A stretch of 64,000 nucleotides of DNA, taken from contig NZ_FNRM01000003.1 of NCBI RefSeq assembly GCF_900107845.1, positions 410,905 to 474,904 of the forward strand, given 5' to 3'. The translations under genes were made by a program, and so were the position numbers. Numbering within the stretch: the first letter of the stretch is position 1; each line of letters opens with the position of its first letter. The DNA comes from Alkalimonas amylolytica (GTDB lineage Bacteria; Pseudomonadota; Gammaproteobacteria; Enterobacterales; Alteromonadaceae). Positions 53,380 through 62,771 of the stretch are shown in pieces. The notes beneath the pieces were generated by a model that saw only the letters and a program-made list of their open reading frames with translations, was not told the origin of the DNA and did not search any database.

Positions 53380-55209
53380 CTAGGCATAATAATCCACTAA
53401 GCGATTGGTGGGCTTAGCGACCGGTAAACGCTGCTCTTGCATCAGATCCTCTTCATCATTCATCTTGCCATTGCCGCCTGCATTTTGTTGCTGCTGACCG
53501 GATTGTTGTTGCGACACTTGTCCATCCGTCAACTCTATGCCCTGCTCACCCAGCATATCGCGCAGCTTTGGTAATTGTTCTTCCAAAATTTCTTTGGCAT
53601 GAGCTTGTTGCACTAAAAACTGCACGCTGGCCTGGTCCTGCTGCATACTGACTCGGATATGCATGCTACCGAGTTCCGCTGGATCCAGCTTGATCTCAGC
53701 GCTATGGACCGAATTGCGCACCATCATCACTAACCGCTCTCGCAGCTGCCCTGGCGCATCCGATGTCAGCAGGTTCAAAGGCTGTTTCAATAACTCACTA
53801 ACACTAGGCGTTACGCTGGTCGTCTGTACCGAGGCACTGCCCTGGCTTTGTACCATTTGCGCTGTGCTTGCAGCCGTTGCCGGCGATGAGGTGTTTTGTC
53901 CGGTTAGTCCCTGACTGCTAGCGAACTGGTTGCTATTTTGAGTACGCTGCTGGCTATGCTCAATAGCCGCATGTTCTTGTGTCATGGCCGCATCGAACCG
54001 CCCCCCACTTGCCTGCTCATGCTCCGCCTGAGCTTGCTGCATAGCACTGAAAGCAGTATGAGCAGCACTTTGTTCTTTTTGCTCGCCTGACTTTTGCTGC
54101 CCTGATTGAGTATCAGGCTGCACCACACTGCCCCTGGCTTCAGCCCGGGCTTGCACTGCCCCTGCCAGCGTCTGCGGCTGAGTACCTGCATCGGCGAGTG
54201 CTACCTTGGTCGGTACAGGCGAAGCAGTCAACTCTATCGAATCTTGCAGCAACTGTGGTTGGTTGTCATCCGACTGCTCGTCGACAGGATCGGGCTTGCT
54301 CGCTGGAACGCCATCGACTCTGGATTCTTTAGGTTTTGCTGGTTGCGAAGCTGCCTCAGCCGCCCATTGTTTTGTTATATCAGCCGGCAGCACTTTCTCA
54401 GACGGCTCAACCTCCGTCTCCAGCACATCGTCTGTCGCGACATCTTGGCTGGCTGTTTTACGCACTTGCGCTTCAGTGCTTTGACCGACGGCCTGAACCA
54501 GTGAGCCCTTTGGAGCATCTGCTTTGTTGTCATTGCTTACGGCTGATTTTTCTGTAGCCAATTCACCAGTTTGCACAGCCAAAAGCTGCTTATCCGTTAC
54601 CGTTTTGCTTTTAGCTTTCCTGGCAGAAGCATGCACCTCTTGTGCGCTCTCATCTACAGCCGCTGTCTCGCTTTTATTCGACGCTTTGCTGACGTCTACT
54701 TTGACATCCAGGCGAATACTCGCTTTATCCACGTCTGACTCGGTTGCCATCGTTGATTGCGCGGATGCAGTAAGCAGCGCGGAAGACCCAAGCTGGTTTG
54801 GACGCTCTTCTTTATCGCCCTGGGCTTCGGCCAAAAACGCCCGCCCTTGCTTGACCGATGCTGCTGTCACGGTAATGCTGGCGCTCTCCTGCTGGCCGGC
54901 CCGAATGATGGCAAGCCAGGCCCTGGCAGCATCTTTATCATCGGCAGAGCTTTGCTCATCCGTGATGATAGCTTGCAATGATTCTGGGTTGACTGGCTCT
55001 GGCGACATGCTTTCTTGCACCGAGGAAGCGGCAGCTTTTTGCCGTTCCGTCAGAACAACTGGCTGCTCACCAGCTTCAGCCAATTGGGCTGCAAAAGGCA
55101 GGGTTTCAGAGTTCAACGGCGCTTCTGCATCATCGGCTTTAGTCGCAGTGCCGGCACCAAGCTGTAAGGGGCTGCCCGTCATTAAGAACATCTGTAATGC
55201 ATCCGCCAT
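53380..55209 (-). CDS. fliK: Flagellar hook-length control protein FliK
   Basis: A 609-residue protein. The first ~440 residues are low-complexity, rich in A, S, Q, E and K, as expected of the extended ruler part. The C-terminal domain has LRERLVMMVRNSVHSAEIKL then PAELGSMHIRVSMQQDQASV (~residues 490-535), the FliK Flg_hook core. It measures hook length and triggers FlhB. The ATG at 55209 has GAGGAG seven bases upstream. A long reading frame on the opposite strand is a compositional shadow. Confidence 0.93.
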   Translation of the reverse strand: MADALQMFLMTGSPLQLGAGTATKADDAEAPLNSETLPFAAQLAEAGEQPVVLTERQKAAASSVQESMSPEPVNPESLQAIITDEQSSADDKDAARAWLAIIRAGQQESASITVTAASVKQGRAFLAEAQGDKEERPNQLGSSALLTASAQSTMATESDVDKASIRLDVKVDVSKASNKSETAAVDESAQEVHASARKAKSKTVTDKQLLAVQTGELATEKSAVSNDNKADAPKGSLVQAVGQSTEAQVRKTASQDVATDDVLETEVEPSEKVLPADITKQWAAEAASQPAKPKESRVDGVPASKPDPVDEQSDDNQPQLLQDSIELTASPVPTKVALADAGTQPQTLAGAVQARAEARGSVVQPDTQSGQQKSGEQKEQSAAHTAFSAMQQAQAEHEQASGGRFDAAMTQEHAAIEHSQQRTQNSNQFASSQGLTGQNTSSPATAASTAQMVQSQGSASVQTTSVTPSVSELLKQPLNLLTSDAPGQLRERLVMMVRNSVHSAEIKLDPAELGSMHIRVSMQQDQASVQFLVQQAHAKEILEEQLPKLRDMLGEQGIELTDGQVSQQQSGQQQQNAGGNGKMNDEEDLMQEQRLPVAKPTNRLVDYYA

Positions 55210-55265
55210 GCGTCTTCTCCTCACAGCTTAGATTGATTGGGATCGTTCAAGTCTGATTAGGTTAT

Positions 55266-55280
55266 TCAAAATCCAGGCCA
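55266..55280 (-). promoter_or_regulatory. Weak sigma-54-like site upstream of fliK
   Basis: TGGCCTGGATTTTGA on the minus strand keeps the -24 GG and -12 TTG spacing, but the -12 C is replaced by A. It lies in the 92-base gap between fliJ and fliK, where a separate class III promoter is expected in Vibrio-type clusters. Confidence 0.22.
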
Positions 55281-55301
55281 GAATGTTCAGGAAAAGATGA
55301 T

Positions 55302-55748
55302 TTAATGGGGTTGCTGCCGACGGACAAACTGCTGCATAGCCACCTCATCCTGCAGCAATTGCTCAGTACGGGCTGCTTTTTTCATGGCTTGCTGCTTTTG
55401 TTGCTCTAGCAAGTACTCCAATGCTTTGCGTTTTTTTTGCATCGCCAACCATTGCTGACGACGCTGCTCCATCACGGCATGCGCTTGTTGAATTTGCTGG
55501 GCTTGTTGCTGCAAAGCTAAATCCAGCTTAGCGATAAAGCTAACAAATTGATTGTACTGCCGGCTTTGCAAGCCGAGGCTGCCTTGTTGTTGGCTTTGTT
55601 GGATGTAATCCGTTCGATAGTCGGCCAAGCCCTGATATTTTTGCTCTGCTTGGCGGGTAAATTGCAGCGCCTGCACAAAGTTGGCTTGCAGCTTCTCTTC
55701 TCGCTCTAGCTGTACTTTTACTAGTAACTCCAACTGCTTATTTGCCAT
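55302..55748 (-). CDS. fliJ: Flagellar export chaperone FliJ
   Basis: A 148-residue coiled-coil protein rich in Q, K and L throughout, with the family head LELLVKVQLEREEKLQANFV. It assists the FliI ATPase in delivering subunits. It starts 6 bases after the fliI stop. The low-complexity sequence makes position rather than motif the main evidence. Confidence 0.9.
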   Translation of the reverse strand: MANKQLELLVKVQLEREEKLQANFVQALQFTRQAEQKYQGLADYRTDYIQQSQQQGSLGLQSRQYNQFVSFIAKLDLALQQQAQQIQQAHAVMEQRRQQWLAMQKKRKALEYLLEQQKQQAMKKAARTEQLLQDEVAMQQFVRRQQPH

Positions 55749-55754
55749 AATGGC

Positions 55755-57101
55755 TTACCCTGTTGCTTTGGCTTGCGCCGGAAGTGGCAATAAATTAGTC
55801 AGCGCCAGCAAACTCTCATCATAGGCCACCACGTCTTTCATACCCTGTTGCAAAAAGCGGTTGATAGCAGGCATTAAAGCCACTGCTTTATCCAGCAAAG
55901 GATCACTGCCTTTGACGTAAGCACCGATGGCGATTAAATCCTTACTTTGACGGTAACTGGCATAGAGTTGTTTTAATTGCCGTGCCATCAGTTGATGTTC
56001 CATGCTGGTCACTGCCGGCATCACCCGGCTAATCGACTGCTCAATATCAATGGCTGGAAAGTGGCCGCTATCGGCCAGTTGCCGTGACAACACAATATGG
56101 CCATCCAAAATCGCCCGGGATGCATCGGCGATTGGATCCTGCAAATCATCGCCCTCAGACAACACCGTGTAAAAACCGGTAATGGAACCTTTGCCAGCGG
56201 CACCGTTGCCAGCCCGCTCAACCAAGGCAGGTAATTTGGCAAAGACAGAGGGTGGATAACCCTTGGTAGCCGGCGGCTCCCCAACAGCCAATGCAATTTC
56301 ACGCTGGGCCTGGGCATAACGGGTAATGGAGTCAATCAGCAGCAATACATCCAGCCCCTGATCGCGAAAATACTCCGCAATTTGCACGGCCGTTTCGCAG
56401 CCTTTTAGCCGCATTACTGGCGATACATCGGCTGGCGACGCCACCACCACGGCACGCTCTCGACCTTCTTCGCCTAAAATATCATCGATGAACTCTTTGA
56501 CCTCACGGCCCCGTTCACCAACCAAACCAACCACGATGACATCGGCGCTGGTGCCGCGTGTCATCATGCCAAGCAGCACGCTTTTACCAACACCACTACC
56601 AGCAAATAGCCCCATCCGCTGGCCTTTGCCTACCGTCAACGCGCTGTTGATCGCGCGCACACCAACATCCAGTGGAGTTCGTATTGGTTGACGCTGCAGT
56701 GGATTAATGGGGACTTTGCGGTTGCGGGCAAATTCAGTGGCAACGATAGGCCCTTTGCCATCCAACGGCTTACCAGCTCCGTCTACCACCCGCCCGAGCA
56801 GCCCCATGCACAATGGCACGCCCTGTTCGTGCAATACAGGGGTGACTTTGGCACCAGGCACCACCCCGGAAATATCATCTTTTGGCATCAAAAAAATTCG
56901 ATCACCGGCAAAACCCACTACTTCAGCCAGAATAATGCCCTGCGCCGTTTCCACTTCGCAACTCTGACCAATGCCTGCACTGCAACCGGTTGCCTCCAGC
57001 GTCAGGCCAACAACTCGTACTAATTGACCAGATACTGAGGGCCTGCTTGGTCGAATGTAGTGCTGTTGCTTGCGGATCCTCTCTGCCAGGGAAGCGGTCA
57101 T
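55755..57101 (-). CDS. fliI: Flagellum-specific ATP synthase FliI
   Basis: A 448-residue F1-beta-like ATPase. Walker [16 protein letters not shown] (~residues 162-176), [16 protein letters not shown], Walker [21 protein letters not shown] and the glycine-rich [20 protein letters not shown] are all intact. It loads export substrates at the gate. It overlaps fliH by 4 bases. Confidence 0.97.
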   Translation of the reverse strand: MTASLAERIRKQQHYIRPSRPSVSGQLVRVVGLTLEATGCSAGIGQSCEVETAQGIILAEVVGFAGDRIFLMPKDDISGVVPGAKVTPVLHEQGVPLCMGLLGRVVDGAGKPLDGKGPIVATEFARNRKVPINPLQRQPIRTPLDVGVRAINSALTVGKGQRMGLFAGSGVGKSVLLGMMTRGTSADVIVVGLVGERGREVKEFIDDILGEEGRERAVVVASPADVSPVMRLKGCETAVQIAEYFRDQGLDVLLLIDSITRYAQAQREIALAVGEPPATKGYPPSVFAKLPALVERAGNGAAGKGSITGFYTVLSEGDDLQDPIADASRAILDGHIVLSRQLADSGHFPAIDIEQSISRVMPAVTSMEHQLMARQLKQLYASYRQSKDLIAIGAYVKGSDPLLDKAVALMPAINRFLQQGMKDVVAYDESLLALTNLLPLPAQAKATG

Positions 57102-57934
57102 ACCGGTGACTCCTCCGCAGTGTCGTCCTTGGGTGTCTCCAGTTGCATGAAATGAGCTAAAGCACTGCCTAAACGCTGCTCAATGCTACGATCGACAAGA
57201 GACTGTTCGGTTTCAAGCCGGCAGCCACCGCGGCTTAAGGTCGGCTCAGCCAGCAACTGCCAGCCACGCTCACCCAGTTGCTCAGTACTGTAATGCTGCT
57301 GAATAATGGCCAAATCATCCGGGTGCAACTTGATATGCACCTTGCCATGTCGCAGTGGCAACGCATCAATCGCCTGTTGCAATGCCTTAAGAATGACTTG
57401 TTGGTTGGTTTGTACTTCGGTTTGCAGCACTGCTTTGGCCATCGCCAGCGCCAGGGCCAACAGCTCTTGCTCTACTTGTTTATCCAGCTGCTTTAGCGGC
57501 TGCTGCAATTGATCCAGTAATTGTTCCAGCGCCTGAAATTGCTGCTCGCTTTGCTGCTGCCCTTCTTCAAAACCAAGTTTCTTGCCTTCGGCCAAGCCCT
57601 GCTTTACCCCGTCTTCCTGACCTTGCTGGCGTCCCTCTTCATAGCCTTTGGCGAAGCCATCTTCTTTACCTTCCGAGAAGCCCGCGTCATAAGCTTGCTG
57701 GCGCAGCTCTTCCATTTGCTCAGCAGTCAGAGGTTTAAGACTGTGATCATCCTCATCCGATTGCTCGGTTTCAGCGGGTGCTTTGGGATCAGGTCTGGTT
57801 TTATTCAACGCATTGGTTTTTTCGTACTTGCGCATGTCACCGGTCAGATCAGGGCTTGGCCACTCTTTCAGCTGCTCCAGAGTACTGGCATCAGGTGAGA
57901 ATGGCCGCTTATAGCGAAACTGATCTGAGCTCAT
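57098..57934 (-). CDS. fliH: Flagellar assembly protein FliH
   Basis: A 278-residue FliH, regulator of FliI. The middle (~residues 85-130) has eleven consecutive four-residue units each beginning with glycine ([16 protein letters not shown] and so on), the GxxxG helix repeat known in FliH but long here. The C-terminal domain has [20 protein letters not shown] and [15 protein letters not shown] take the ATG at 57934; its ribosome site is weak, and a TTG at 57955 adjoining the fliG stop is an alternative. Confidence 0.93.
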   Translation of the reverse strand: MSSDQFRYKRPFSPDASTLEQLKEWPSPDLTGDMRKYEKTNALNKTRPDPKAPAETEQSDEDDHSLKPLTAEQMEELRQQAYDAGFSEGKEDGFAKGYEEGRQQGQEDGVKQGLAEGKKLGFEEGQQQSEQQFQALEQLLDQLQQPLKQLDKQVEQELLALALAMAKAVLQTEVQTNQQVILKALQQAIDALPLRHGKVHIKLHPDDLAIIQQHYSTEQLGERGWQLLAEPTLSRGGCRLETEQSLVDRSIEQRLGSALAHFMQLETPKDDTAEESPV

Positions 57935-57955
57935 AGTTGGTCCCGCTGTAAACAA

Positions 57956-58987
57956 TTACAGGAAGTCATCACCACCACCACCACCAAGCATAATTTCACC
58001 AGCATCCGCCAGTCGCCGCGCAGTGGCCAGGATTTCTTTTTGTGCCGCTTCTACATCACTGACGCGGACTGGGCCCATGGCCTCAAGATCATCGCGCAGC
58101 AGTTCAGCCGCCCGTTTCGACATATTGCCAAAGATTTTCTCTTTCAGTGCATCATCCGCACCTTTTAAGGCCTTCATCAAAATATCTTGCTCTACTTCAC
58201 GCAACAGTGTTTGAATGCCTCGGTCTTCAACATCAATCAGGTTTTCAAAAACAAACATCAGATCCTGGATTTGCTGCGCCATTTCCTCGTCATTTTCACG
58301 GATGGAATCCAGCAACTGACCTTCAATGTTGGTATCCAGATAGTTAAGAATGTCGGCCGCAGCTTTCAAGCCACCCATTTTAGCCGTTTGCGCACCAGCT
58401 TGACCGGCAAATTGTTTCTCCATAATCTCATTCAATTCCTGCAAGGCGGCGGGTTGCACTTCTTCTAAATTGGCAATCCGCATGGTCAAGTCCAGCCGGA
58501 CTTTTTCAGAGAACTGCGACAAAATTTCCGCTGACTGCTCCGGAGCCAGGTAAGACAACACAATGGTCTGTATCTGCGGGTGCTCGTTACGGATGATATT
58601 GGCTACTTGCTTGGAATCCATCCATTTCAGAGAATCCAGACCTTTGGCACTTCCACCTAATACAATCTGATCGATCAAGTTGGCCGCTTTTTCTTCACCC
58701 AAGGCTGCGGTTAGAGCTCGCTTGATAAACTCTTCGCTCTGGAAGCCAATGGTACTGAAATTCTGGATTTGCTCAATAAAAAGCCGGTGCACCGCTGAAA
58801 TCTTTGCCTGATTCAGATCGGTCATTTGCGCCATGGCCGTGCCCACCTTTTGCACCTGTTTAGGTTCCAGGTGCTTTAGGATCTGGGCTGCATCTTCCTC
58901 TGATAAACTTAACAGCAGAATTGCGGCCTTTTCAACGCCATCGAGCTTACCAACATCAAAGCTTGGCTTTTCAATATTCTCAGTCAT
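57956..58987 (-). CDS. fliG: Flagellar motor switch protein FliG
   Basis: A 343-residue FliG with N-terminal LDGVEKAAILLLSLSEEDAA, middle-domain parts DSLKWMDSKQVANIIRNEHP and RIANLEEVQPAALQELNEIM, and the C-terminal torque domain with FVFENLIDVEDRGIQTLLRE. The tail ends GGGGGDDFL. It couples stator force to the rotor. The ATG at 58987 overlaps the fliF stop by 8 bases (ATGACTGA); an earlier start lies inside fliF. Confidence 0.96.
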   Translation of the reverse strand: MTENIEKPSFDVGKLDGVEKAAILLLSLSEEDAAQILKHLEPKQVQKVGTAMAQMTDLNQAKISAVHRLFIEQIQNFSTIGFQSEEFIKRALTAALGEEKAANLIDQIVLGGSAKGLDSLKWMDSKQVANIIRNEHPQIQTIVLSYLAPEQSAEILSQFSEKVRLDLTMRIANLEEVQPAALQELNEIMEKQFAGQAGAQTAKMGGLKAAADILNYLDTNIEGQLLDSIRENDEEMAQQIQDLMFVFENLIDVEDRGIQTLLREVEQDILMKALKGADDALKEKIFGNMSKRAAELLRDDLEAMGPVRVSDVEAAQKEILATARRLADAGEIMLGGGGGDDFL

Positions 58988-60680
58988 CTTCTTCCAGCCA
59001 GTTTCTGACCACCAGGGCCGATAGTTCCGGTTCATTCGCTACCAGAGCACGCACTGCTTTTAGTAAATCTTCATCGCCATGCAAGTCTGGTAGCATCAGG
59101 GTGCCATCTTCGGCAAAGCCAACCGCGGTTTCATCAAAGGTAGATTTCAGCATATCGATGGTGTCATCGCCTAAATCCAGGCCAGACCCTAATGCATCTT
59201 CATCATACGCATCTTTGGTATCTTCAGGATAGATCAGTTTCTTCAGCATCGGCCGTACCACCGACAAAATCAGTACGATGATGACCAGGCCAGCAATTAG
59301 TAAGCGGGTCAGACGAATAAACCACTCTTCCTGATAGAAGTAGACCGTAGGCTCAGCCTCCAGCTCGGTCCGGGTAAAGGGCACCGAAACCACCTCAATG
59401 CTATCACCGCGCTGCACATCATACCCAATGCTGCCTTGCAACAAGCGACGAATATTGTGCAATTCTGCCTGAGTTCTGGGTTGAGGTGCCATTTCTCCTT
59501 GATCATTGGGTGCTAATTTGTAATCTACCGCCACAGACACACTGACCCTTCGTACGACCCCTGATTGCTGCGAACTATGGCTAATGGTGGTATCGAGCTC
59601 AAAATTACGGGTGGTCTCCCGATGATTACGACCTGGCACAATAGGTGTTGCCCCACCGCCAGTTGCTTCTTCCGGAATAGCCGAAGGCATGGGTGGCTGA
59701 TTGGATAAAGCCCCAGGGATACCACCACTTAAACCACCCACGCTGCTTTCTTCAATACTCATTTCACTGCGAATGGCCGGCAAGTCTGGATTAAAGCGCT
59801 GTTGGGTTTGCTCCAGGGTGGTGAAATCCATCACCACATCAACTTGCGCTGTGTAGTTACCCACGCCCAACACTGGCATCAGGATACTGTCAATTCGTTG
59901 ACGATACTCATCTTCCCGCGCCCGCTCCAGCTCGTACTCACGCCGTTTTCTGGCAGAAGCCGTATCCTGCGAGCCACTATTTAACAAGCGGCCGTTCTGA
60001 TCCGTCACCGTCACTCTGGACGGGTCCAGGTTCTGGACAGCCGAAGCAACGATATCGACGATGGCATCGACTTCACTGTCACGAATAACCCGACCACCTC
60101 GGGCAGTAATCAGCACTGTTGCTGACGGTAAACGTTCACGACGGGCAAATACGTTTTCCGGTGGGATTGCCAACAGCACCCTGGCCCTGGCTACACTTTG
60201 TAACTCTTCGATAGTCCGTGCCAACTGCTGCTCGCGGCTGTGCTTTAAGCGTTCAGTTTCAAGTCGCTGGCTAACGCCAAAGCCACTGTCTTGCATCAGG
60301 ATTTCGGTACCGCTGGTTGGCTCCTGCGCCAGCCCGGCCCGGGTCATACCTAGCCGAATGCTTTGAAATTGGTCTTCAGGAACATAGATAACATTGCCAT
60401 CCAACCGGTATTTCACCCGCTGGCTGTCCAGGTGATCCAGAGTCTGAATCAGCTCTTCGGTGGCAAAGGTACCCAGTGGACGCATTTCCGGCTGACGTGC
60501 CCATAAAATAATCAGCAACGCAATCGCCAAACAGATGGTCAGTGCAATGATCATGGTCACCTGACGCAGCAGATCAGTGCCACCCAGGTTGTTCAGAAAA
60601 CCGGATTTCTGCTCTTGTTGATCACTGGAGTTAAACTCATCGCCGCTTAACGCCAGTTCAGTGGATTGGTTCTCTGCCAC
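58980..60680 (-). CDS. fliF: Flagellar MS-ring protein FliF
   Basis: A 566-residue FliF. Two membrane helices (~residues 37-60 and ~448-470) flank the periplasmic ring-building domains: IYVPEDQFQSIRLGMTRAGL then the RBM region with LARTIEELQSVARARVLLAI. A variable proline/glycine-rich loop lies around 310-345. The C-terminal tail binds FliG. It is 17 bases after fliE. Confidence 0.97.
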   Translation of the reverse strand: MAENQSTELALSGDEFNSSDQQEQKSGFLNNLGGTDLLRQVTMIIALTICLAIALLIILWARQPEMRPLGTFATEELIQTLDHLDSQRVKYRLDGNVIYVPEDQFQSIRLGMTRAGLAQEPTSGTEILMQDSGFGVSQRLETERLKHSREQQLARTIEELQSVARARVLLAIPPENVFARRERLPSATVLITARGGRVIRDSEVDAIVDIVASAVQNLDPSRVTVTDQNGRLLNSGSQDTASARKRREYELERAREDEYRQRIDSILMPVLGVGNYTAQVDVVMDFTTLEQTQQRFNPDLPAIRSEMSIEESSVGGLSGGIPGALSNQPPMPSAIPEEATGGGATPIVPGRNHRETTRNFELDTTISHSSQQSGVVRRVSVSVAVDYKLAPNDQGEMAPQPRTQAELHNIRRLLQGSIGYDVQRGDSIEVVSVPFTRTELEAEPTVYFYQEEWFIRLTRLLIAGLVIIVLILSVVRPMLKKLIYPEDTKDAYDEDALGSGLDLGDDTIDMLKSTFDETAVGFAEDGTLMLPDLHGDEDLLKAVRALVANEPELSALVVRNWLEEDD

Positions 60681-60697
60681 AACTTACCCCTTAGCTC

Positions 60698-61054
60698 TTA
60701 CACCGGCATCGTCATAATTTCTTTGTAGGCTTCCACTACTTTATTGCGCACCTGCATGGTGGCTTCAAAAGCAATGGAGGATTTGGAGGCTGCAATCATC
60801 GCTTCCGCGATGGTCACCCCTTCAACCCCTTTTTCAACGGCAGTTGCCAGACCCCGGGCATGCATTTGCAGACCATTCACGTTATCCAGCGCACCTTTGA
60901 GCATAGCGCCAAAGTCACTTTGGCTATGGCTGACGCCAGAAACACCATGAGGCTCCTGTCGTTGCAATGCCATAGCCTGCTGCGGGCCACGTGCCTGCTG
61001 TGCCATGGCTTGCATCTGACTGTACAGTGACACTCCCGGACCTTTGATTTGCAT
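60698..61054 (-). CDS. fliE: Flagellar hook-basal body protein FliE
   Basis: A 118-residue FliE: SDFGAMLKGALDNVNGLQMH, then a conserved helix with GVTIAEAMIAASKSSIAFEA and the C-terminal VRNKVVEAYKEIMTMPV. It joins the MS ring to the rod. The ATG at 61054 has GAGGG upstream and matches homologues; an ATG 11 codons earlier is unlikely. It heads the fliEFGHIJ transcript behind a sigma-54 site. Confidence 0.95.
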   Translation of the reverse strand: MQIKGPGVSLYSQMQAMAQQARGPQQAMALQRQEPHGVSGVSHSQSDFGAMLKGALDNVNGLQMHARGLATAVEKGVEGVTIAEAMIAASKSSIAFEATMQVRNKVVEAYKEIMTMPV

Positions 61055-61096
61055 GGCGATACCCTCTGTCAAAAAATTGTTCTTCACAAGGATAAA

Positions 61097-61112
61097 GCAT
61101 AGAGCGTGCCAT
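61097..61112 (-). promoter_or_regulatory. Sigma-54 promoter of fliEFGHIJ
   Basis: The minus strand reads TGGCACGCTCTATGCT: the -24 box is perfect and the -12 box has one mismatch to TTGCW, at correct spacing, about 43 bases before the fliE start. In polar-flagellum systems this class of promoter is driven by FlrA/FleQ or FlrC/FleR. Confidence 0.75.
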
Positions 61113-61147
61113 ATTTTAATTAATGAAAATCAATGTATTAAGCAATA

Positions 61148-62416
61148 CTAAGAAGAAAGGAGCGGTTGGATCCGAAACGGTTGGCGGTGGCCATAGGTCA
61201 GCGTACGCCACAACCATTCCATAGGCCCACTGCGGTAGCGCTGCAGCCACCAGTGACTGAGCCAAAGTTGCAAGCCATAGAGTAACAGTGCCATCAAGGT
61301 AGTGGCTGCCCGACCAAAATCTCCGTAAAGACCCAGGCCATAACCATAAAACAGCAGGGTAAACACCACAGAATGCAGCAAATAGTTGGTAAGCGCCATG
61401 CGGCCCGCTGGCGCAAGCAAACGAATAAAGTGCCCTTTGTGCAGGTACAGATGGACCAGTGTCGCCATGTAAGCCAAACACAGCGCCACATTCGACAGAT
61501 TTTGGCAGGTCATCAGCAGTGCATTACGGATGCTCGGTGACACCATCTCGACCTCAGTGCCATAGATGCCCCATATCAGCGTTAATGGCAGCCCTATGCT
61601 GTAGCCCAACCACATCAACCGCCAGAAAAACACTTTATGCTGCTCAGGTGTTTGCAACAAGCCTGAGCGACCTAAAGCGGCACCAAGCAAAAAGATGCCC
61701 AGAATCATTGGCACAAATAACAGCAGCGCAGGACTAAGATACAAAGCCTGAAACTCATACACCCGCCACTGCACCACCTGCCAATAACCACCACTGGCAT
61801 AAAGCAGATCCCCACGGGCAATATCAGCCAGCAATTTCTCTTTATCAGCGGCAAAACCAGCTTTTAGCTTTGCCGCTTCTTCAGGAACCTGCATCGCCAT
61901 TTCAAGGGCGAAAGTCCCAAGCCAAATCAGTAGAATAGGTGTCAGTAGCAGCACCGCAGCCCAGATACACAGCCGTTTTACCGAAGCATTGACAAAAAAC
62001 AACAACAAAAATCCGACCACGGCATAAAAATGCAGAATATCCCCCCCCCAGATCAGCAACAGATGCACCACCCCAATGGCCAACAACACCCACAAACGGC
62101 GACGGAATAAGCTAGGCGCTGCCGCCCCCTTTTGCCTGGCTCGGTCTATAAACACAATAAAACCCAGGCCAAATAACAAGGAAAACAGCGTATAAAACTT
62201 GCCCTGCACAAAGGTAAACGACAGCCAGGCAACCGCATAATCCAGCCCGCTTTGCTCGGAGTTAAACCCAAGCATCAGCGCCTGCAGTGGCCGCTGAAAA
62301 TACTCGATGTTCATCATCAAAATGCCAAAAAGGGCAAAACCACGGATCACGTCCAGGATCAGCATGCGCTCGGCCGGCGCGACCGGGCTTGGTAAAGTAG
62401 TTGTGGTGGTTGTCAT
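61148..62416 (-). CDS. DUF418 family integral membrane protein
   Basis: A 422-residue protein with about ten membrane segments. The N-terminal RMLILDVIRGFALFGILMMN fits the DUF418/acyltransferase-3-like head, and the C-terminal region ALTNYLLHSVVFTLLFYGYG with SHWWLQRYRSGPMEWLWRTL fits DUF418 (PF04235). Function unknown; related to membrane acyltransferase folds. The start at 62416 is the ATG before a threonine-rich MTTTTTTL; a longer in-frame reading would run into the tRNA terminator. It is not functionally tied to fliE. Confidence 0.85.
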   Translation of the reverse strand: MTTTTTTLPSPVAPAERMLILDVIRGFALFGILMMNIEYFQRPLQALMLGFNSEQSGLDYAVAWLSFTFVQGKFYTLFSLLFGLGFIVFIDRARQKGAAAPSLFRRRLWVLLAIGVVHLLLIWGGDILHFYAVVGFLLLFFVNASVKRLCIWAAVLLLTPILLIWLGTFALEMAMQVPEEAAKLKAGFAADKEKLLADIARGDLLYASGGYWQVVQWRVYEFQALYLSPALLLFVPMILGIFLLGAALGRSGLLQTPEQHKVFFWRLMWLGYSIGLPLTLIWGIYGTEVEMVSPSIRNALLMTCQNLSNVALCLAYMATLVHLYLHKGHFIRLLAPAGRMALTNYLLHSVVFTLLFYGYGLGLYGDFGRAATTLMALLLYGLQLWLSHWWLQRYRSGPMEWLWRTLTYGHRQPFRIQPLLSS

Positions 62417-62536
62417 GATAGCAGCCAATCCATGCAGGGCCTGCGGGCCAAAGGGGTATGATGTATTGAAGATAGCGTAGATTTGTTGGAAGTAAATACG
62501 ATCCGGGTTCGAACCAAGGCCGCCCTGCTCCGCAGT

Positions 62537-62578
62537 CAAACAAAAACCCCCTGGCGCGAGCCAGGGGGTTTTTGTTTG
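62537..62578 (-). terminator. Terminator of tRNA-Ser
   Basis: A perfect 19-bp inverted repeat (62537-62555 with 62560-62578) around GCGA: a C/G-rich core CCCCCTGGC with A- and T-rich flanks, giving GGGGGTTTTTG on either strand. It begins 5 bases past the tRNA 3' end. Confidence 0.9.
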
Positions 62579-62582
62579 AATA

Positions 62583-62672
62583 TGGCGGAGAGGGAGGGAT
62601 TCGAACCCTCGTTAGGGGTTAACCTAAACACACTTTCCAGGCGTGCGCCTTCAGCCACTCAGCCACCTCTCC
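62583..62672 (-). tRNA. tRNA-Ser (GGA)
   Basis: A 90-nt class II tRNA with encoded CCA. The acceptor stem is GGAGAGG/CCTCTCC with discriminator G, the D arm is GTGGCTGAGTGGCTGAAGGC, the anticodon GGA lies within CCTGGAAAG, and there is a long variable arm and T arm GAGGGTTCGAATCCCTC. All parts pair as expected for serine. Confidence 0.97.
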
Positions 62673-62697
62673 GATACTCACCGTAGCGAGCGCCGCT

Positions 62698-62726
62698 ATA
62701 CTAGGTAAAAAGCGGCTTTGTTGCAA
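62698..62726 (-). promoter_or_regulatory. Promoter of tRNA-Ser
   Basis: TTGCAA (-35, 62721-62726) and TAGTAT (-10, 62698-62703) are 17 bases apart on the minus strand, followed by a GC-rich discriminator typical of stable-RNA promoters, 26 bases before the tRNA. Confidence 0.65.
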
Positions 62727-62771
62727 CAGTTATCTGTTGCTTCGCTGTTTTCTGCTGGCAAATTAACCAGT

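Noticed and set aside
54524..55231. Long 235-codon plus-strand reading frame opposite fliK
   Set aside because: It lies wholly within fliK, lacks a ribosome site and has serine/alanine-rich sequence as expected from the complement of a low-complexity gene.
62495..62520. tRNA T-arm-like GGTTCGAACC near the tRNA-Ser terminator
   Set aside because: The flanking bases do not form a T stem on either strand, and no acceptor or anticodon arm is present; it may be chance or a worn remnant, but cannot be supported.
62723..62740. Inverted repeat GCAACAG-TTAT-CTGTTGC after nadA
   Set aside because: A possible nadA terminator, but it has no U-tract and overlaps the tRNA-Ser -35 region, so I could not assign a role.
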